The notes: generated by a model not told the origin, from the letters alone. Numbered from the stretch's first letter, positions 44,343-56,340 are shown. The stretch is DNA of 64,000 nt from Blastomussa wellsi (GCA_947652115.1 OX393570.1:10999337-11063336), one strand, 5' to 3'. Program-made: numbers and translations.

Positions 44343-47300
44343 TTATTTATTTATTTACTTATTTATTTATTTATTTATTTATTACAATTTATGGATTAAA
44401 AACCAAAGGATGACCCGTAAAGGAGTCCTAGACCCCATATCAAAACAGATCACCTAAACTATATATATATATATAAACAACAAAATAATAGATTCAGAAA
44501 ATACAGAAATATAAAAATTACTCACAAGTCACTGAAAAATTTCTTAACTCTAGATTTAAAAATATTTACATTATCAGAAACACGAATATCTAAAGGTAGT
44601 TGATTCCACTGATCAGTAATTCTATGGAAGAAACTATACTTCAAGACATTGGTTCTGGCATATTTCTTCTTTAAAGTTAAAAAGTCCTTAGCCCTAAGTG
44701 AGAAGCGGTCAGCTTCTGAGTGGAAATCTGTAATTTTACTGATGTCAATATCAATATTGCCATTAAGTGCTTTATATAAGAAGGTCACGTCAGCCAGTGA
44801 TCTTCTCTTCTCCAGTGACATGAGGTTTAACTTCATCAAACGAATGTCGTAGGAGTTATCACTTTTTAAGATAAGTTTAGTCGCTCTCCTCTGTACTCTT
44901 TCCAGCTTATCAGTATTTCTCTTTGTATATGGGGACCACACCACTGAACAATATTCCAAATTTGAACGAACCAATGAGCAGTAAAGAGTACGCAAGGTCT
45001 TAGGGTCATCCAGACCCTTACAAGTTCTCTTAATCAGACCAAGCATTCTGTTAGCCTTGGATACTACGTAATCTATATGTGGGTTCCATGATAAGTGATG
45101 ATTTGCAATAATCCCCAAGTCTTTAAACTCTTTAACCTCTTCCAGTTCAGAGTTTTCCAGGAAAAAACTAGAAATGAGTGGTTGAATCTTCTTAGTGATT
45201 TTCATAATTTTGCATTTCTTAACATTGAAGTTCATGAAATTCCGAACACTCCACTGATGCAGACTATCCAGGTCCTGTTGAAACAGTTCAAGATCACCAG
45301 CCGTGTCAATGATTCTAGAACATTTGCAGTCATCAGCATAAAGAGCAATAGCACTGCCAGGAAGTATTACTTCGGGAAGGTCACTAATAAATATAACAAA
45401 AAATAAAGGCCCTAGTAAAGACCCCTGAGGAACTCCAGATGAGACGTCGGACCATGAAGAGGATATACCATCCAGCACTACTCTCTGTCGGCGATTGCTT
45501 AAATAACTTTCACACCATTGTAATAATGAGCCAGTGATCCCGAAGTTACACAACTTTTGTAATAAGACTGGATGATTCACTTTATCAAAGGCTTTGGAAA
45601 AGTCGAGAAAGACTACATCAACTTGTCTGCCTTTATCAAGGGCAGTAGCCCATTGATGATGAGTTAAAATCAGTTGAGTCTCACAGGATCTACCTTTAAT
45701 GAAACCATGTTGCCACTCAGTTAAAAATGATGAGACATGATCGTAGATAGCAGAATGAACAATACGTTCTAAGCACTTGGCCGGGATTGGCAATAGAGAG
45801 ATAGATCTGTAGTTGGTAACGAGCTCCCTACTATCTCCCTTATGAATTGGGGCAATATTGGCTGATTTCCATAAAGTGGGCATTTTCCCGGTTCTCAGGG
45901 ATAAATTAAACAAATGGGCTAGAGGAATAGAAAGCTCTTTTGCACAAGTACGTAAAATACGGGCTGGTAAGTTGTCCACACCAGGTGCCTTGTTTACGTT
46001 GATCTTACTTAGAATTCCTTCAAGCTCTGGAGCTGTTGTTGTAACTTCAAATAACAAGTTCGGATTAACAACATCTGTGGTCAACAGTTTAACACCAGTA
46101 GTGGATTCAGAGTAGACTGAGTGAAAAAACATATTGAATAACTCCACCTTCGAATTCAAGTCTCTAGACCTGGTGTCTCCATAGATAACAGTTTCAGGAA
46201 TTCGTTTTGTCCTAGATTTGATAGAGTAGAATGCCCAGAAATGCTTCGGATTTTCCTGGAGTTTTCCAGACAGAGACTGAAGACACTGTTGATAGCTTGA
46301 ATTAATAAGCTTCTTGGTCTTCCTTCTAAGATCCTTAAATTTCAGAAATAAATCAGCAGATCCATTAATCTTCAAACGTTTCCAAAGTTTCTTCTTCTTT
46401 CTAATTAATTTCATAATTCCGTTATGAATCCAAGGAGGCCTAGAACGTCGTTTCAGAGTTCTTTGTGGTATGTGATGGTCAATTGCACGAAATAACATAT
46501 CCTGAAATTTATCTAAACTTGTATCAATACTAGTATCTACTGTTACCAAGTCCCAGGGTAGGGTTCTCAGTGTCTCTCGTAAACCATTAAAATCCCCTGA
46601 TCTGTAACAATAAACTTTACGTTGAGCATTTCTTGGCCTTGTTTTCTTAACATGTAACCTGAATGTTAGAGGGTGATGATCAGAGTCAAAGGCATTTGGA
46701 TGTACCAAGACATCTTCGACAAGAAACTCGTCGTTGGTGAGCACAAGATCAAGGATATTTCCATGGCAGCCAGAATTACTAGTATCACGAGTCACATGAA
46801 GATTCTTCTGCAGAAGAAAGAAATCATCCAGAACATTACAGAACTCCATCGTTTCAGGGTCAGTCCCAGTGTGGCATCCAAGGTTCCAATTGATGTTAGG
46901 AAAGTTGAAATCTCCTACAACTACTAGGTTTGTTAAGCCAGTGCCTGAGTATTTATCCAGGAAATATCTAAAATCAGCCAAGAATGATTCATCTACATTC
47001 GGAGGTCTATAAAACACCGCGAGAAGAATACTACAAGTAGGATTTGGGTGGATTTCAAGAGCTAACATCTCAGATTCCGTTTCCAGGTCTGTCCTTTGTA
47101 TGCAGGAAATCTGATCTTTGATAGCCAGAAGCACTCCACCACCGCGACGATTAGACCTGTCCTTTCTAAAGATATTGTAATCATTAAGATGGAGTTCAGA
47201 ATCAAGAAAATTATCATCAAGCCAGGTCTCGGTCAATGCAATGATATCCACGCAATCGGTAAGCAATAATGCCTGTAAATCAAACACCTTGTTCCGTATA

Positions 47301-47726
47301 CTTATGGCATTCAAAACCAAAACTTTAGGAAACAAGCTTTGCCTGCCGGTAGTAATATTGTCGGTTGGATTGGACTCCAGTGTGATAGTAACAGGAGCCT
47401 CCTCACTGGTGGCAGGTTCCTCGAAGAAATAATCCGTGAAGTTGAAGGGAAAAGAGCAACTCGTACAGAGCCATGTGTCATCAGAAGAACTTAACTCCCT
47501 GTATAATCTGTGGTCCATATTTACACACTTAATGTGATGCCATTTACAGCAACCATCGCACAGAATTCTTTTCTGGTTCGAACGAACGGGTTTCGAACAA
47601 GATGCACAAGGATACTTCCATGTGGGCGGCTTACGCGCATTGCGACTCCTCTCGCCATTTGAAGCAGATGTATCACAGCCATAACCGGGGTTAGGGTGCA
47701 CATCTCCACACACTAATATATTTCTC
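44343..47726 (-). mobile_element. PHD-finger LINE (CR1/L2-type), 5'-truncated, nested in BEL
   Basis: The 3' end has an (ATTT)n tail at 44341-44383 on plus. The bases GGAT stand at both borders (44339-44342 and 47727-47730), giving a short target duplication. Joining the BEL sequence across it restores the expected knuckle region in frame order, which confirms both ends. The 5' border falls just before ILVCGDVHPNPG, so only the first part of the ORF is missing. Confidence 0.88.
44522..47726 (-). CDS. LINE ORF2: PHD finger, endonuclease, reverse transcriptase
   Basis: About 1,067 LINE codons are open without a stop. The frame happens to continue about 33 codons into BEL, so the first ATG (47824) is not the LINE's own. 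Order: VCGDVHPNPG motif; PHD finger (CASCSKPVRSNQKRILCDGC, then CTSC); APE-type endonuclease with LTETWLDD, GDFNFPNINW and SDHHPLTF; RT with VDVVFLDFSKAFDKVNHPVL, SGVPQGSLLGPLFF and the active site ALYADD; then a C-terminal region ending KSRVKKFFSDL. It nicks target DNA and primes reverse transcription there. The intact frame suggests a young insertion, but the missing 5' end and promoter make this copy unlikely to move on its own. Confidence 0.93.
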
Positions 47727-47730
47727 GGAT

Positions 47731-48011
47731 ACGTGATGATTTCCCTTACAATTCTTGCACTTAAACTTACTTTTACAATCGCGGGCGAGATGGCCCCTAT
47801 CAAGACATTTAAAACATCTACCAAATTTACGAACTAACAGCTTACGTCCCTCAATGTTCGTGACTCCTTTGCAATCCTCATGGGGGTGGTCTCCAAGACA
47901 AAACGCACATCGACCATCTGACTTCCTTTCATTGTTCGTGAAAAATGAGTTCGTCGGCGGTGGAACTTTTCTCCTGATTCCCTCTGGTGGAACTTTTACT
48001 TGTGGTGTGAG
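47731..48011 (-). pseudogene. BEL gag zinc-knuckle region, cut at both ends
   Basis: It has three cysteine/histidine motifs: CAFCLGDHPHEDC, CFKCLDRGHLARDC and CKNCKGNHH. It is the nucleic-acid-binding end of gag. The LINE begins directly after the third motif, and the Polinton begins upstream of KVPPEG (in the minus sense). Confidence 0.8.
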
Positions 48012-48099
48012 AGTAGTATAGAGGATGGGTGATCGAGCGCATTTTTCAGCAGAATTTTTCAATATTTTTTTGACTGAATTTTTCAATAATTTTTTCAGC

Positions 48100-49145
48100 A
48101 GATTTTTTGACTGAAATTTCAGTATTAAATTTTAGTATTAAATTTCAGTATTATATATAAGTATTAAATTTCAGTATTAAATTTTAGTATTAAATTTCAG
48201 TATTATATATATGTATTAAATTTTAGTATTAAATTTTAGTATTAAATTTCAGTATTAAATTTCAGTATTAAATTTTAGTATTAAATTTCAGTATTATATA
48301 TATGTATTAAATTTTAGTATTAAATTTTAGTATTAAATTTCAGTATTAAATTTCAGTATTATGTATAAGTATTAAATTTTAGTATTAAATTTTAGTATTA
48401 AATTTTAGTATTAAATTTCAGTATTAAATTTCAGTATTAAATTTTAGTATTAAATTTCAGTATTAAATTTCAGTATTATATATAAGTATTAAATTTTAGT
48501 ATTAAATTTTAGTATTAAATTTCAGTATTATATATATGTATTAAATTTCAGTATTATATATATGTATTAAATTTCAGTATTAAATTTCAGTATTGAATCT
48601 AATATTATATATAAGTATTAAATCTCAGTATTGGATTTCAGTATTGGATTTCAGTATTGAATCTCAGTATTGAATCTCAGTATTTGGATATTAGCTAAGT
48701 AGTATAGAAGATGGGGGAATAAGGCCATTTTACCAACAGCTGATTTTGTCCTCATTTCAGTATTGAATCTCAGTATTGAATCTTAGTATAGTAGTATAGA
48801 AGATGGGGGAATAAGGCCATTTTACCAGCAGCTGATTTTGTCCTCATTTCAGTATTGAATCCCAGTATTGAATCTCAGTATTTGGATATTAGCTAGATAA
48901 TTCAGTATTGAATATTAGTCCTGTTGTTAAAACTGGGGAATTGAATGATATTATCTATACGAAGTATAGATAATGTTCCATTACATGGTGTTAGATATAT
49001 AATACTGAAATCCAGTATTAAATTTCAGTATTATATATAAGTATTAAATTTCAGTATTATATATAAGTATTGAATTTCAGTATTATATATAAGTATTAAA
49101 TTTAAGTATTATATATAAGTATTAAATTTAAGTATTGAATCTCAG
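48100..49145 (+). repeat. AT-rich terminal satellite (ATTAAATTTCAGTATT units)
   Basis: Many units of 16 bp (GTATTAAATTTCAGTATT variants), with GTATTATATATAAG variants between. AGTAGTATAGAAGATGGGGG appears at 48698 and 48790, repeating the element's first bases. It is likely the expanded terminal repeat of the Polinton. Confidence 0.8.
48950..48974. repeat. Perfect 11-bp inverted repeat with 3-bp spacer
   Basis: ATTATCTATAC, GAA, GTATAGATAAT. It resembles a recombinase arm site by shape, including the string TATACGAAGTAT. No recombinase is nearby. Confidence 0.8.
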
Positions 49146-49194
49146 TACTGGATTATAGGCCTGTTGTTGAAAATGTGTTAATTATTTGTATCCG

Positions 49195-49430
49195 CGGAAT
49201 TATGAAAATTAGTGGAATTATGAAAATTATTGGAATTATGAAAATTATGAAAATTAGTGGAATTATGAAAATTATGAAAATTAGTGGAATTATGAAAATT
49301 ATGAAAATTAGTGGAATTATGAAAATTATGAAAATTAGTGGAATTATGAAAATTATGAAAATTATGAAATTATGAAAATTATGAAAATTATTAGAATCAG
49401 TGGAATTATTAGAATTATTGTTTTATATTA
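49195..49430 (+). repeat. Short tandem repeats (GGAATTATGAAAATTA units)
   Basis: Units of GAAAATTAGTGGAATTAT, alternating with single or double ATGAAAATT. It ends at the C-terminus of the polymerase gene. Confidence 0.85.
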
Positions 49431-51000
49431 TAATGTCCATAAGCATAACTAGTCTGTCCATTATCATGTATATATCTTTTATCATCAAAACAGCTGAGCG
49501 ATACTTTATTGATTTCATAACTACCGAGTTCATGGTTTTGGCTTCTGATTGTTTTCATCTTATGATACATCTGTTGATTATTAAATAGTGTTTCTTTATA
49601 GTTTTCATGTTGAATGTGTTTTTTAATTACATTCTTTTTTATTCCTTTAGCAGTCTTTCCTCCTTTTTGGTCGTCTTTCATATAGCTGTACATTTTTGAT
49701 CGTAGACCAACAAATTCACAAATAGGGACTCCAGCTGCTTCATCCTTAAACTTACCAATGACTTTCTTATTTTTATTATCATAATATTGTGATCTTTCAG
49801 CGTAGTCACTATTATCAAACAAATCTTTATCCTTGAAGAAATCTTTATAAACATCTTTAGCCTCTATTTCATAAGTTAAACTATCAGTATCTGTGAATAA
49901 TAGTTTGGCTTTATCACCATACTTCTTTTTAATATAATTATAATGAAAATCATACATAAGAGTTTTACTTAGATCTAATATGCACATACCAACATAAGCA
50001 GGTCTATTTAATGTAAGTGTTTCTTTTATCTTATGAACAGCTACTAGATTTTCATTAAATATTTTACTACTAACATATGTTGGTTTACTAGCTAACTTTA
50101 ATAGTTTTTTTTTTCATCAGTTACAAGTCTTACATCAACTCTCTTTCTAAGGTTTTCCATAGTTTTACCAAATACGCTGTTATTCATTAATTTGAAGAAA
50201 TCTTTTTCAAATGAATTTCTTGCATTCTTTCTTTTTTCTGTATTGTAATCAATATATTGTTTTAACCAAGGAGATTGATTAAATTTTAAAACACGATGTA
50301 CTTTAGTCAGTTTAAACCTAGATCTAAATATAATTTTAAGTTTCTGTAATGTAATACATATTTATCTTTTTTGCTTAATGTAGGTATTAATTTATGTACT
50401 AATCCAGTTGATATATTATATTTATCAGCAATAGTTTTACAGTAATTAGATAACATATCTTTTTTAACAGTTATTTTTTCAGCAGCAGCTGGGTAGTCAT
50501 TATGCAAATCATGAAGTTTTTCTGGATAATCTAAATCAACTTCTAATATATATCCTTTTTCACTATCATCTCTGATCTTATTAACATTAAACTTATCAAT
50601 CTGTTTTTCTGTAAGCCATCTAAATCCACCAGTCGGAAGATATTGACTCATAGCCCATCCATATAAATTATTAGCATCAAGGTACATAATATATTTCGAA
50701 GGTTTATCTTTATTATAATCTTTCATGTATTTATTATTTGCTTCACCATATCTATTTGCAATATAGCTGATTCCACCTCTAAGACCTTTTTCAATAAATA
50801 AAAACATATCAATATCAGTCATAAGCTCAAGTTTAATATCAGTCATCTTCAACATAGCATCCCAAGATAACCCAGGAGATGAAAAATAATAACAAGGATC
50901 AAGCTTATAATATTGTAAACATGTTTTTCTAAAGTTTTCAAATACATCAGCTAATAGTAACATATCCACTTTTTTGTTGGTGCTGACCATTATCTGGAGT
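49415..51000 (-). pseudogene. Polinton DNA polymerase B, 5'-truncated and frameshifted
   Basis: The frame starts within the polymerase at KKVDMLLLADVFENFRKTCL, which is normally hundreds of residues into the protein; the exonuclease motifs are absent. YIMYLDANNLYGWAMSQY and [12 protein letters not shown] follow up to about 50310. After a frame change, pieces run at 50300-50000 with one more shift in an A/T run at about 50107. The last frame (49987-49415) has the active site LLFTDTDSLTYEI and the C-terminal VGLRSKMYSY. It lacks the 5' half and cannot function. Confidence 0.85.
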
Positions 51001-51072
51001 CCGAATAACATCATCTAGTTGAAATCGAACTAACTCATATCTTTGTAAATATTCACTTGTTCTGAAAGACAT
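50947..51072 (-). pseudogene. 5' end of another gene fused to the polymerase by deletion
   Basis: A natural-looking start (MSFRTSEYLQRYELVRFQL) runs 26 codons, then enters the polymerase in the wrong frame (after DVIRTPDNG) and soon stops. The deletion junction is at about 50990. The gene it came from is unknown. Confidence 0.5.
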
Positions 51073-51100
51073 TATACTATTATATTAGATAATTTTGCAA

Positions 51101-51415
51101 TTATTTCCACCTTCTTTTTACACCATTACCTGATATCAATCTATTGATGAACATATCAGTACTTTCATTTTGCTGTTTTTGTTTAATGGGTGGGGTAATT
51201 GCATACATATTTCTAAGCTTATTCATTATCAGGTCTCCTGACTTCTCGGGTGTCTTTTTACCAACATTTTTCTCAGCCAACGTTTTTGCAGCAGACGACA
51301 TAATACTCTTTATTGGTTTGAAAATATTATCAATGATAATCCCAGACCCTTTATGCTTATATACAAATTTACCAAGCTTTGGATGATAAAACCTCTTAAA
51401 TTCATATGGTTTCAT
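51101..51415 (-). CDS. Small basic Polinton protein (104 aa)
   Basis: An intact frame MKPYEFKRFYHPKLGKFVYK, with a glycine-serine turn (KHKGSGIIIDNIF), a Lys/Ala helix (AAKTLAEKNVGKKTPEK) and a basic end (GVKRRWK). The high positive charge and the position between polymerase and a structural gene suggest a virion core or DNA-binding protein, comparable in character to adenovirus pX/pVI. No motif proves it. Confidence 0.5.
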   Translation of the reverse strand: MKPYEFKRFYHPKLGKFVYKHKGSGIIIDNIFKPIKSIMSSAAKTLAEKNVGKKTPEKSGDLIMNKLRNMYAITPPIKQKQQNESTDMFINRLISGNGVKRRWK

Positions 51416-51434
51416 TTTATACTATTATGTTACA

Positions 51435-52208
51435 TTATTCTACCCTTTTCAGAATCAGTGAAAAAGCTGTATCTGCTCCATTAAGGTTGATTAATCTCCT
51501 TTTTCCATCTGTGATATGTATCCTGATACTACTTATACTAATTTTATTGACGGGATTGAATGTGACTCTTCGCGGTTCGATGGTAAAGGAGTAACTAGGT
51601 TGAAGCACGCTGGTTGAGAAGGAATAAATGATGTTTGTATCTTGACCGTCTACAAGTGAATCATTGATGAGGTCACAATGAATATTGAGTACGTCAGTAT
51701 CTTGACTGAGATTAGGCACTTTTGGTCCTAAATTCAATTCATCTTTCAGTAATACCTTTTCAAACCCAATCAGTTCATTGAAATTGCTTGCTGTTAAATC
51801 AAGTTGGTAATTTTTAGCTAATGTGACTGTGACTCTGAATGTTGTATTGCTGAATTCAAGAGTGATGGGATAATCAACAGTATTTGGACCATTTGGTACA
51901 ACTTTTTCAATCTTAGTTATGTCCTTGATCTATGTATCGAAATCTGTATAATTCCAAACTCCTGCTGGGAAAGTAATTTCGTGAAATGTTGAGCCGTTAT
52001 CAGAGCTATACTTTATTAATTGATTATTATATGAGGAATTTACATTAAATCATGTGAACGACATGTTAACGATTCGGTTAAGGCCTACCACATATTCAGA
52101 ATTTTTACTCAATATTATGGGATGTGTGAATTTAGTTGTAAAATTCTGAGGAGTGTTGTTTCCTTGATTTTTGACACTATATGATGACAATACAATCTCT
52201 CGATCCAT
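51435..52208 (-). pseudogene. Polinton structural protein (257 codons, two stops)
   Basis: One frame runs from ATG 52208 (MDREIVLSSYSVKNQGNN) to 51435, interrupted by TGA at 52050-52052 and TAG at 51930-51932. It is rich in beta-forming sequence (SSDNGSTFHEITFPAG, NTTFRVTVTLAKNYQLDL) and ends SSIRIHITDGKRRLINLNGA. Similar proteins occur beside the capsid genes in Polinton-like elements and may be a penton or other minor capsid protein; this is inference. It begins 50 bp from the hAT-like insertion. Confidence 0.65.
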
Positions 52209-52266
52209 GTGTATATAATACATTTACATAAATTATACTTTGAAATACTTATTATACAATTTATTA

Positions 52267-52360
52267 GAGGGTTGTCCAATACACCCGCACTGTATGGATC
52301 CGTTAAAATCATATTCAGTCCGTTCGATCCGTACGGATCGTTGAATGTCCTACGCTCCGT
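52267..52360 (+). repeat. hAT-like terminal inverted repeat, left
   Basis: It begins GAGGGTTGTCCAATACACCC and matches the inverse of 59190-59290. It merges into the 142-bp array. Confidence 0.8.
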
Positions 52361-53470
52361 AGAGTAGAGTGTACGGATCGTATATTGCATCTCATTAAGA
52401 GGACTTAGAAAAAATCACCCTTCTGTGGATATCGAGTGTGTGGGGCAGACGGCTTGACGATCCGTTCGATCCGTACGGATCGTTGACTGTCTTACGCTCT
52501 GTAGAGTGGAGTTTACGGATCATATATTGCATCTCATTAAGGGGACTTAGAAAAAAATCACCCTTCCGTGGATATCGAGTGTGTGGGGCAGACGGCTTGA
52601 CGATCCGTTCGATCCGTACGGATCGTTGACTGTCTTACGCTCCGCTAAGTGGAGTTTACGGATCGTATATTGCATCTCATTAAGGGGACTTAGAAAAAAT
52701 CACCCTTCTGTGGATATCGAGTGTGTGAGGCAGACGGCTTGACGATCCGTTCGATCCGTACGGATCGTTGACTGTCTTACGCTCCGTAGAGTGGAGTTTA
52801 CGGATCGTATATTGCATCTCATTAAGGGGACTTAGAAAAAATCACCCTTCTGTGGATATCGAGTGCGTGGGGCAGACGGCTTGACGATCCGTTCGATCCG
52901 TACGGATCGTTAAATGTCTTACGCTCCGTAGAGTGGAGTTTACGGATCGTATATTGCATCTCATTAAAGGGACTTAGAAAAAATCACCCTTCTGTGGATA
53001 TCGAGTGCGTGGGGCAGACGGCTTGACGATCCGTTCGATCCGTACGGATCGTTAAATGTCTTACGCTCCGCTAAGTGGAGTTTACGGATCGTATAATGCA
53101 TCTCATTAAGGGGACTTAGAAAAAATCACCCTTCTGTGGATATCGAGTGCGTTGGGCAGACGGCTTGACGATCCGTTCGATCCGTACGGATCGTTAAATG
53201 TCTTACGCTCCGTAGAGTGGAGTTTACGGATCGTATATTGCATCTCATTAAGGGGACTTAGAAAAAATCACCCTTCTGTGGATATCGAGTGCGTGGGGCA
53301 GACGGCTTGACGATCCGTTCGATCCGTACGGATCGTTAAATGTCTTACGCTCCGTAGAGTGGAGTTTACGGATCGTATATTGCATCTCATTAAGGGGACT
53401 TAGAAAAAATCACCCTTCTGTGGAAATCGAGTGTGTGGGGCAGACGGCTTGACGATCCGTTCCGCAGAGT
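52310..53470 (+). repeat. Tandem array, about 142-bp unit, about eight copies
   Basis: Each unit contains the 16-bp palindrome CGATCCGTACGGATCG, then TACGCTCCGTAGAGTGGAGT, TTGCATCTCATTAAGGGGAC and CACCCTTCTGTGGATATCGA. Successive CGGCTTGACG starts are spaced 142-143 bp. Copies are over 95% alike. Only one diverged unit-like stretch is present at the right end of the element. Confidence 0.92.
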
Positions 53471-55494
53471 AGTGTTTACGAATCGTATATTCATGACTGT
53501 GTTGGTCAGACTGCTTATCGTCCCGTTTGATTCGTGCGGTACGGTAAATGATCTTCGCTCCGATTTGTCCGAATCGTTGCGTAGAGTGCAGCAGAGTGTA
53601 TTAAATTAGAATAACGAGGCGTTCGATCAGTTCAGATCAGCATGCGTTACCAATTTGCTGAACGAGTTGTATTTGTTACTAATTTCGCGATAAATTGCCT
53701 CGGGTTATTTATTATCACTCGGGTTTCTTTTGAGGAACTTATCGTGCGAGTCTCGCTTCGTTTGACGGTGGCAATCCTTTGCGGTCTTTGACAAGATGGT
53801 GGCCGCTTTTCATGGCGATGGTCGTTTTCTTTACAAGTTAATTTGCAGTGTGAAGCGGTATTTTGAGGTAGGTTAATTTTGTATTTGATTTTTGTTTTAC
53901 TTACGGTAATGGTTTTTCTAAGCCAGCATGTCTGAAGTTTATATCATGTTGTTGAAAATCATTGATATTTCCAAGCATTTTATCATTCACGGACAATCAA
54001 TTTGTAAACAAAATCCTAATGGAATAAATGATTGGGACACCCACATTTGGAATGAAGGACAGGTCTTCTTTTCGTAAGATTTTATTCAAGTATTTTTGTC
54101 GTAATTTTTTTCATGGTTAAGTTGGATTGGTATATATTATTATGACAGAGACCGAGATTTCATGTCTAGGATATATCCTATTGATTTAGTTTGCCAGACT
54201 GGTTATCAATTCTTTTCTAAGGTTAAAACCGACTAGTTCATTAAATAGTTTAAGTCAGTCGAAATTCAAATATTTGTGTTGTTTAATTCTAATGTATGAA
54301 ATGTGGATCAACCTGGTCCATATTGCTTTACCAAGAAAAACAACAATCAGAAAGACCTGTAATAATTGTTGCTTCCAAAAATCAGGGTGGAAGGAGAATT
54401 TTCAGGTTTATAGTTTATAGTTGCCAAACCGCTAGTCTTGAAAACATTTCAATTCAGGTACTACCGTTTAGTGGGTTATCTATTGAATGAATACTTTTTC
54501 GACTGAAATGTAAGTTACATGATATTTTAATCACCTTATAAAAGCGGGTCTTTAGATAAGTCTCTTCCAAGTTGATGTTTTATTGTTTTGTTGTGTGTCC
54601 TAATTTTTTGAATTGCTTTTGCAACCAGATTTATTTATTTGGTGACTGGAAATAAAATGTTCATTCACCACTTGATGCTTACATAAATAATTTAATTTAT
54701 ACACTGTTTATTTTTATTGGGATATTGGAACATGTGTAACTGCCGGATGACTGGAAGTTTTAAAACCCTGTTGTGTGTTGCTTAAAAAAATAATTATGTT
54801 TGAATATATGTGCCAGTTAGTATTTCATATTCTTTATTTTCACTCACCCTTCAAATCTCTCACAGTGCTTATATTGTATATTTTGAAGATTGAGCCGGCT
54901 CAAGTGCATTTGAAGGAAGTCGCAAAGGAAATGAATTAAAAATAGTTTTAGATGCAAGGAAAACTACTTGCATTGTGGTTTCCGAAAACAGGGCGAGTAG
55001 TTTGTTTAAGGATGTTTGCACCAACTGTTTGTGGCATTGTTACTGGGCACAGAATTTGTTGCAACACCTTATCCATTGATCTAACGGTTGAGGAAAAACA
55101 ACGTACCAGAACCAGTGTTGTGGCTTTGATGGTAGTTTAGTTTTATAAATCTTCGGTGATCCCTACTTTTGTCATGATTGATTTTAATTTCTAGTCTGGG
55201 CAGATTGTAAAAAAATGAATCAAAAATCAATGTGGGAAGTTTAACAATTGGAAAAGTTTTTTACATAGAGTACATCATATTCCTCCATCTTGGAGCTGTT
55301 AGGAGAGTGGAAATGTGGTCGCTAAATGGAAGTTGTAATTAGAGTTTCCAAAAACCAAATCAATGATAGAAAATTGGTGCACCAATGTCGTTAAGTGAAT
55401 GTTTTGCATGTAGTGGAGGGGAAGGTGGCTTTTGTTTTTCTCAAAAAACCCATACATGTTAAACCAAATTTTGAGTATCTTATAGCCCTTCAGC
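53471..55494. other. Interior of the hAT-like element, no gene recognised
   Basis: About 2 kb of AT-rich sequence. Short open frames at 54296 and 54952 have no domain. No splice-linked gene was found. Confidence 0.5.
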
Positions 55495-55987
55495 CACTTT
55501 TTCGTTGAATATTTTTTCTTTTTGAAAAATAAAAATATATAAAATAAAAGGGATATACTACAAATGTTTTGAAATAAATTTAATTTTGGTATAAAAAAAA
55601 ATGAAGAAACATGTTTCAGAAATGAAAAAACAAAAATAAAAGCAGGCTATGAGAACACTCAAACATTTCGTTTTCAATTACAATTTTGTATGTGAACGAC
55701 CGGCCTTCTCATGGCCGGTCGTTCTCACAGCATTTTTGAAATTCAAATGTATTTGGTATTGAAATCAAAACTCTGATATTATTCTTTGTGTTTTTTTTAT
55801 TTACTGTTTTTTTTGTTAATATACTCCAGTTTATTTTTGTTTTTTCATTTCCGAAACATGTTTCTTTATTTTTTTCCTTTTCTTTAAACCAAAGTTAAAT
55901 TTATTGTAAAACATTTGTAGTATATCACTTTTATTTTTTTATATATATTTTTTATTTTTCAGAAAAAATATATTCAACGAAAAAGTG
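55495..55987. repeat. Long foldback with central hairpin
   Basis: The outer arms CACTTTTTCGTTGAATATTT and their inverse, and the inner arms around GATATACTACAAATGTTTTG and GAAACATGTTTC, pair imperfectly over about 130-170 bp. The centre (55692-55729) holds a near-perfect hairpin GTGAACGACCGGC / GCCGGTCGTTCTCAC. Possibly a MITE inside the larger element. Confidence 0.75.
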
Positions 55988-56340
55988 TTTTTTTCTTCGC
56001 TTTTTCTTCGGATATTTAAGAATTTGCCCCAATTTTTCTGTGAGAACAGTCGGCCACCATAGTATTGACCAACCCACACCCTTTCTAGAAAATCCAATGA
56101 CCGCCTTTGGGGTGTTTATCAATATGCATATCACACAGCAATACCTAGCAATTTATTTTGCACATCTTCGTTGCAATGCAGTATTACACATTATAATTTT
56201 TCAATAAACACAATAAACAGACAATTATTCATTTTAACAGTTAACTTTACTTTAATCAAACTGGCAATAGACCCTACACACCATCCACCAACCCCCCCCC
56301 CCCCCCCCCCACGAAATCCAATGAGTATCCTTTGCGGATC

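Larger units (their letters stand above)
41744..48011 (-). mobile_element. BEL/Pao element on minus, internally deleted, 5' part cut off
   Basis: From the 3' side it contains an LTR, a polypurine tract, integrase, protease and gag zinc knuckles. RT and RNase H are missing. It is interrupted by a LINE (44343-47726), and its gag is cut at about 48011 by the second Polinton. The 5' LTR would lie beyond the window. Confidence 0.8.

Noticed and set aside
48100..49430. Coding frames in the AT-rich repeats
   Set aside because: The open frame MLIICIRGIMKISGIMKI is only the translation of a tandem repeat.
54296..55140. Small genes inside the hAT-like element
   Set aside because: Short frames without domains in AT-rich DNA.
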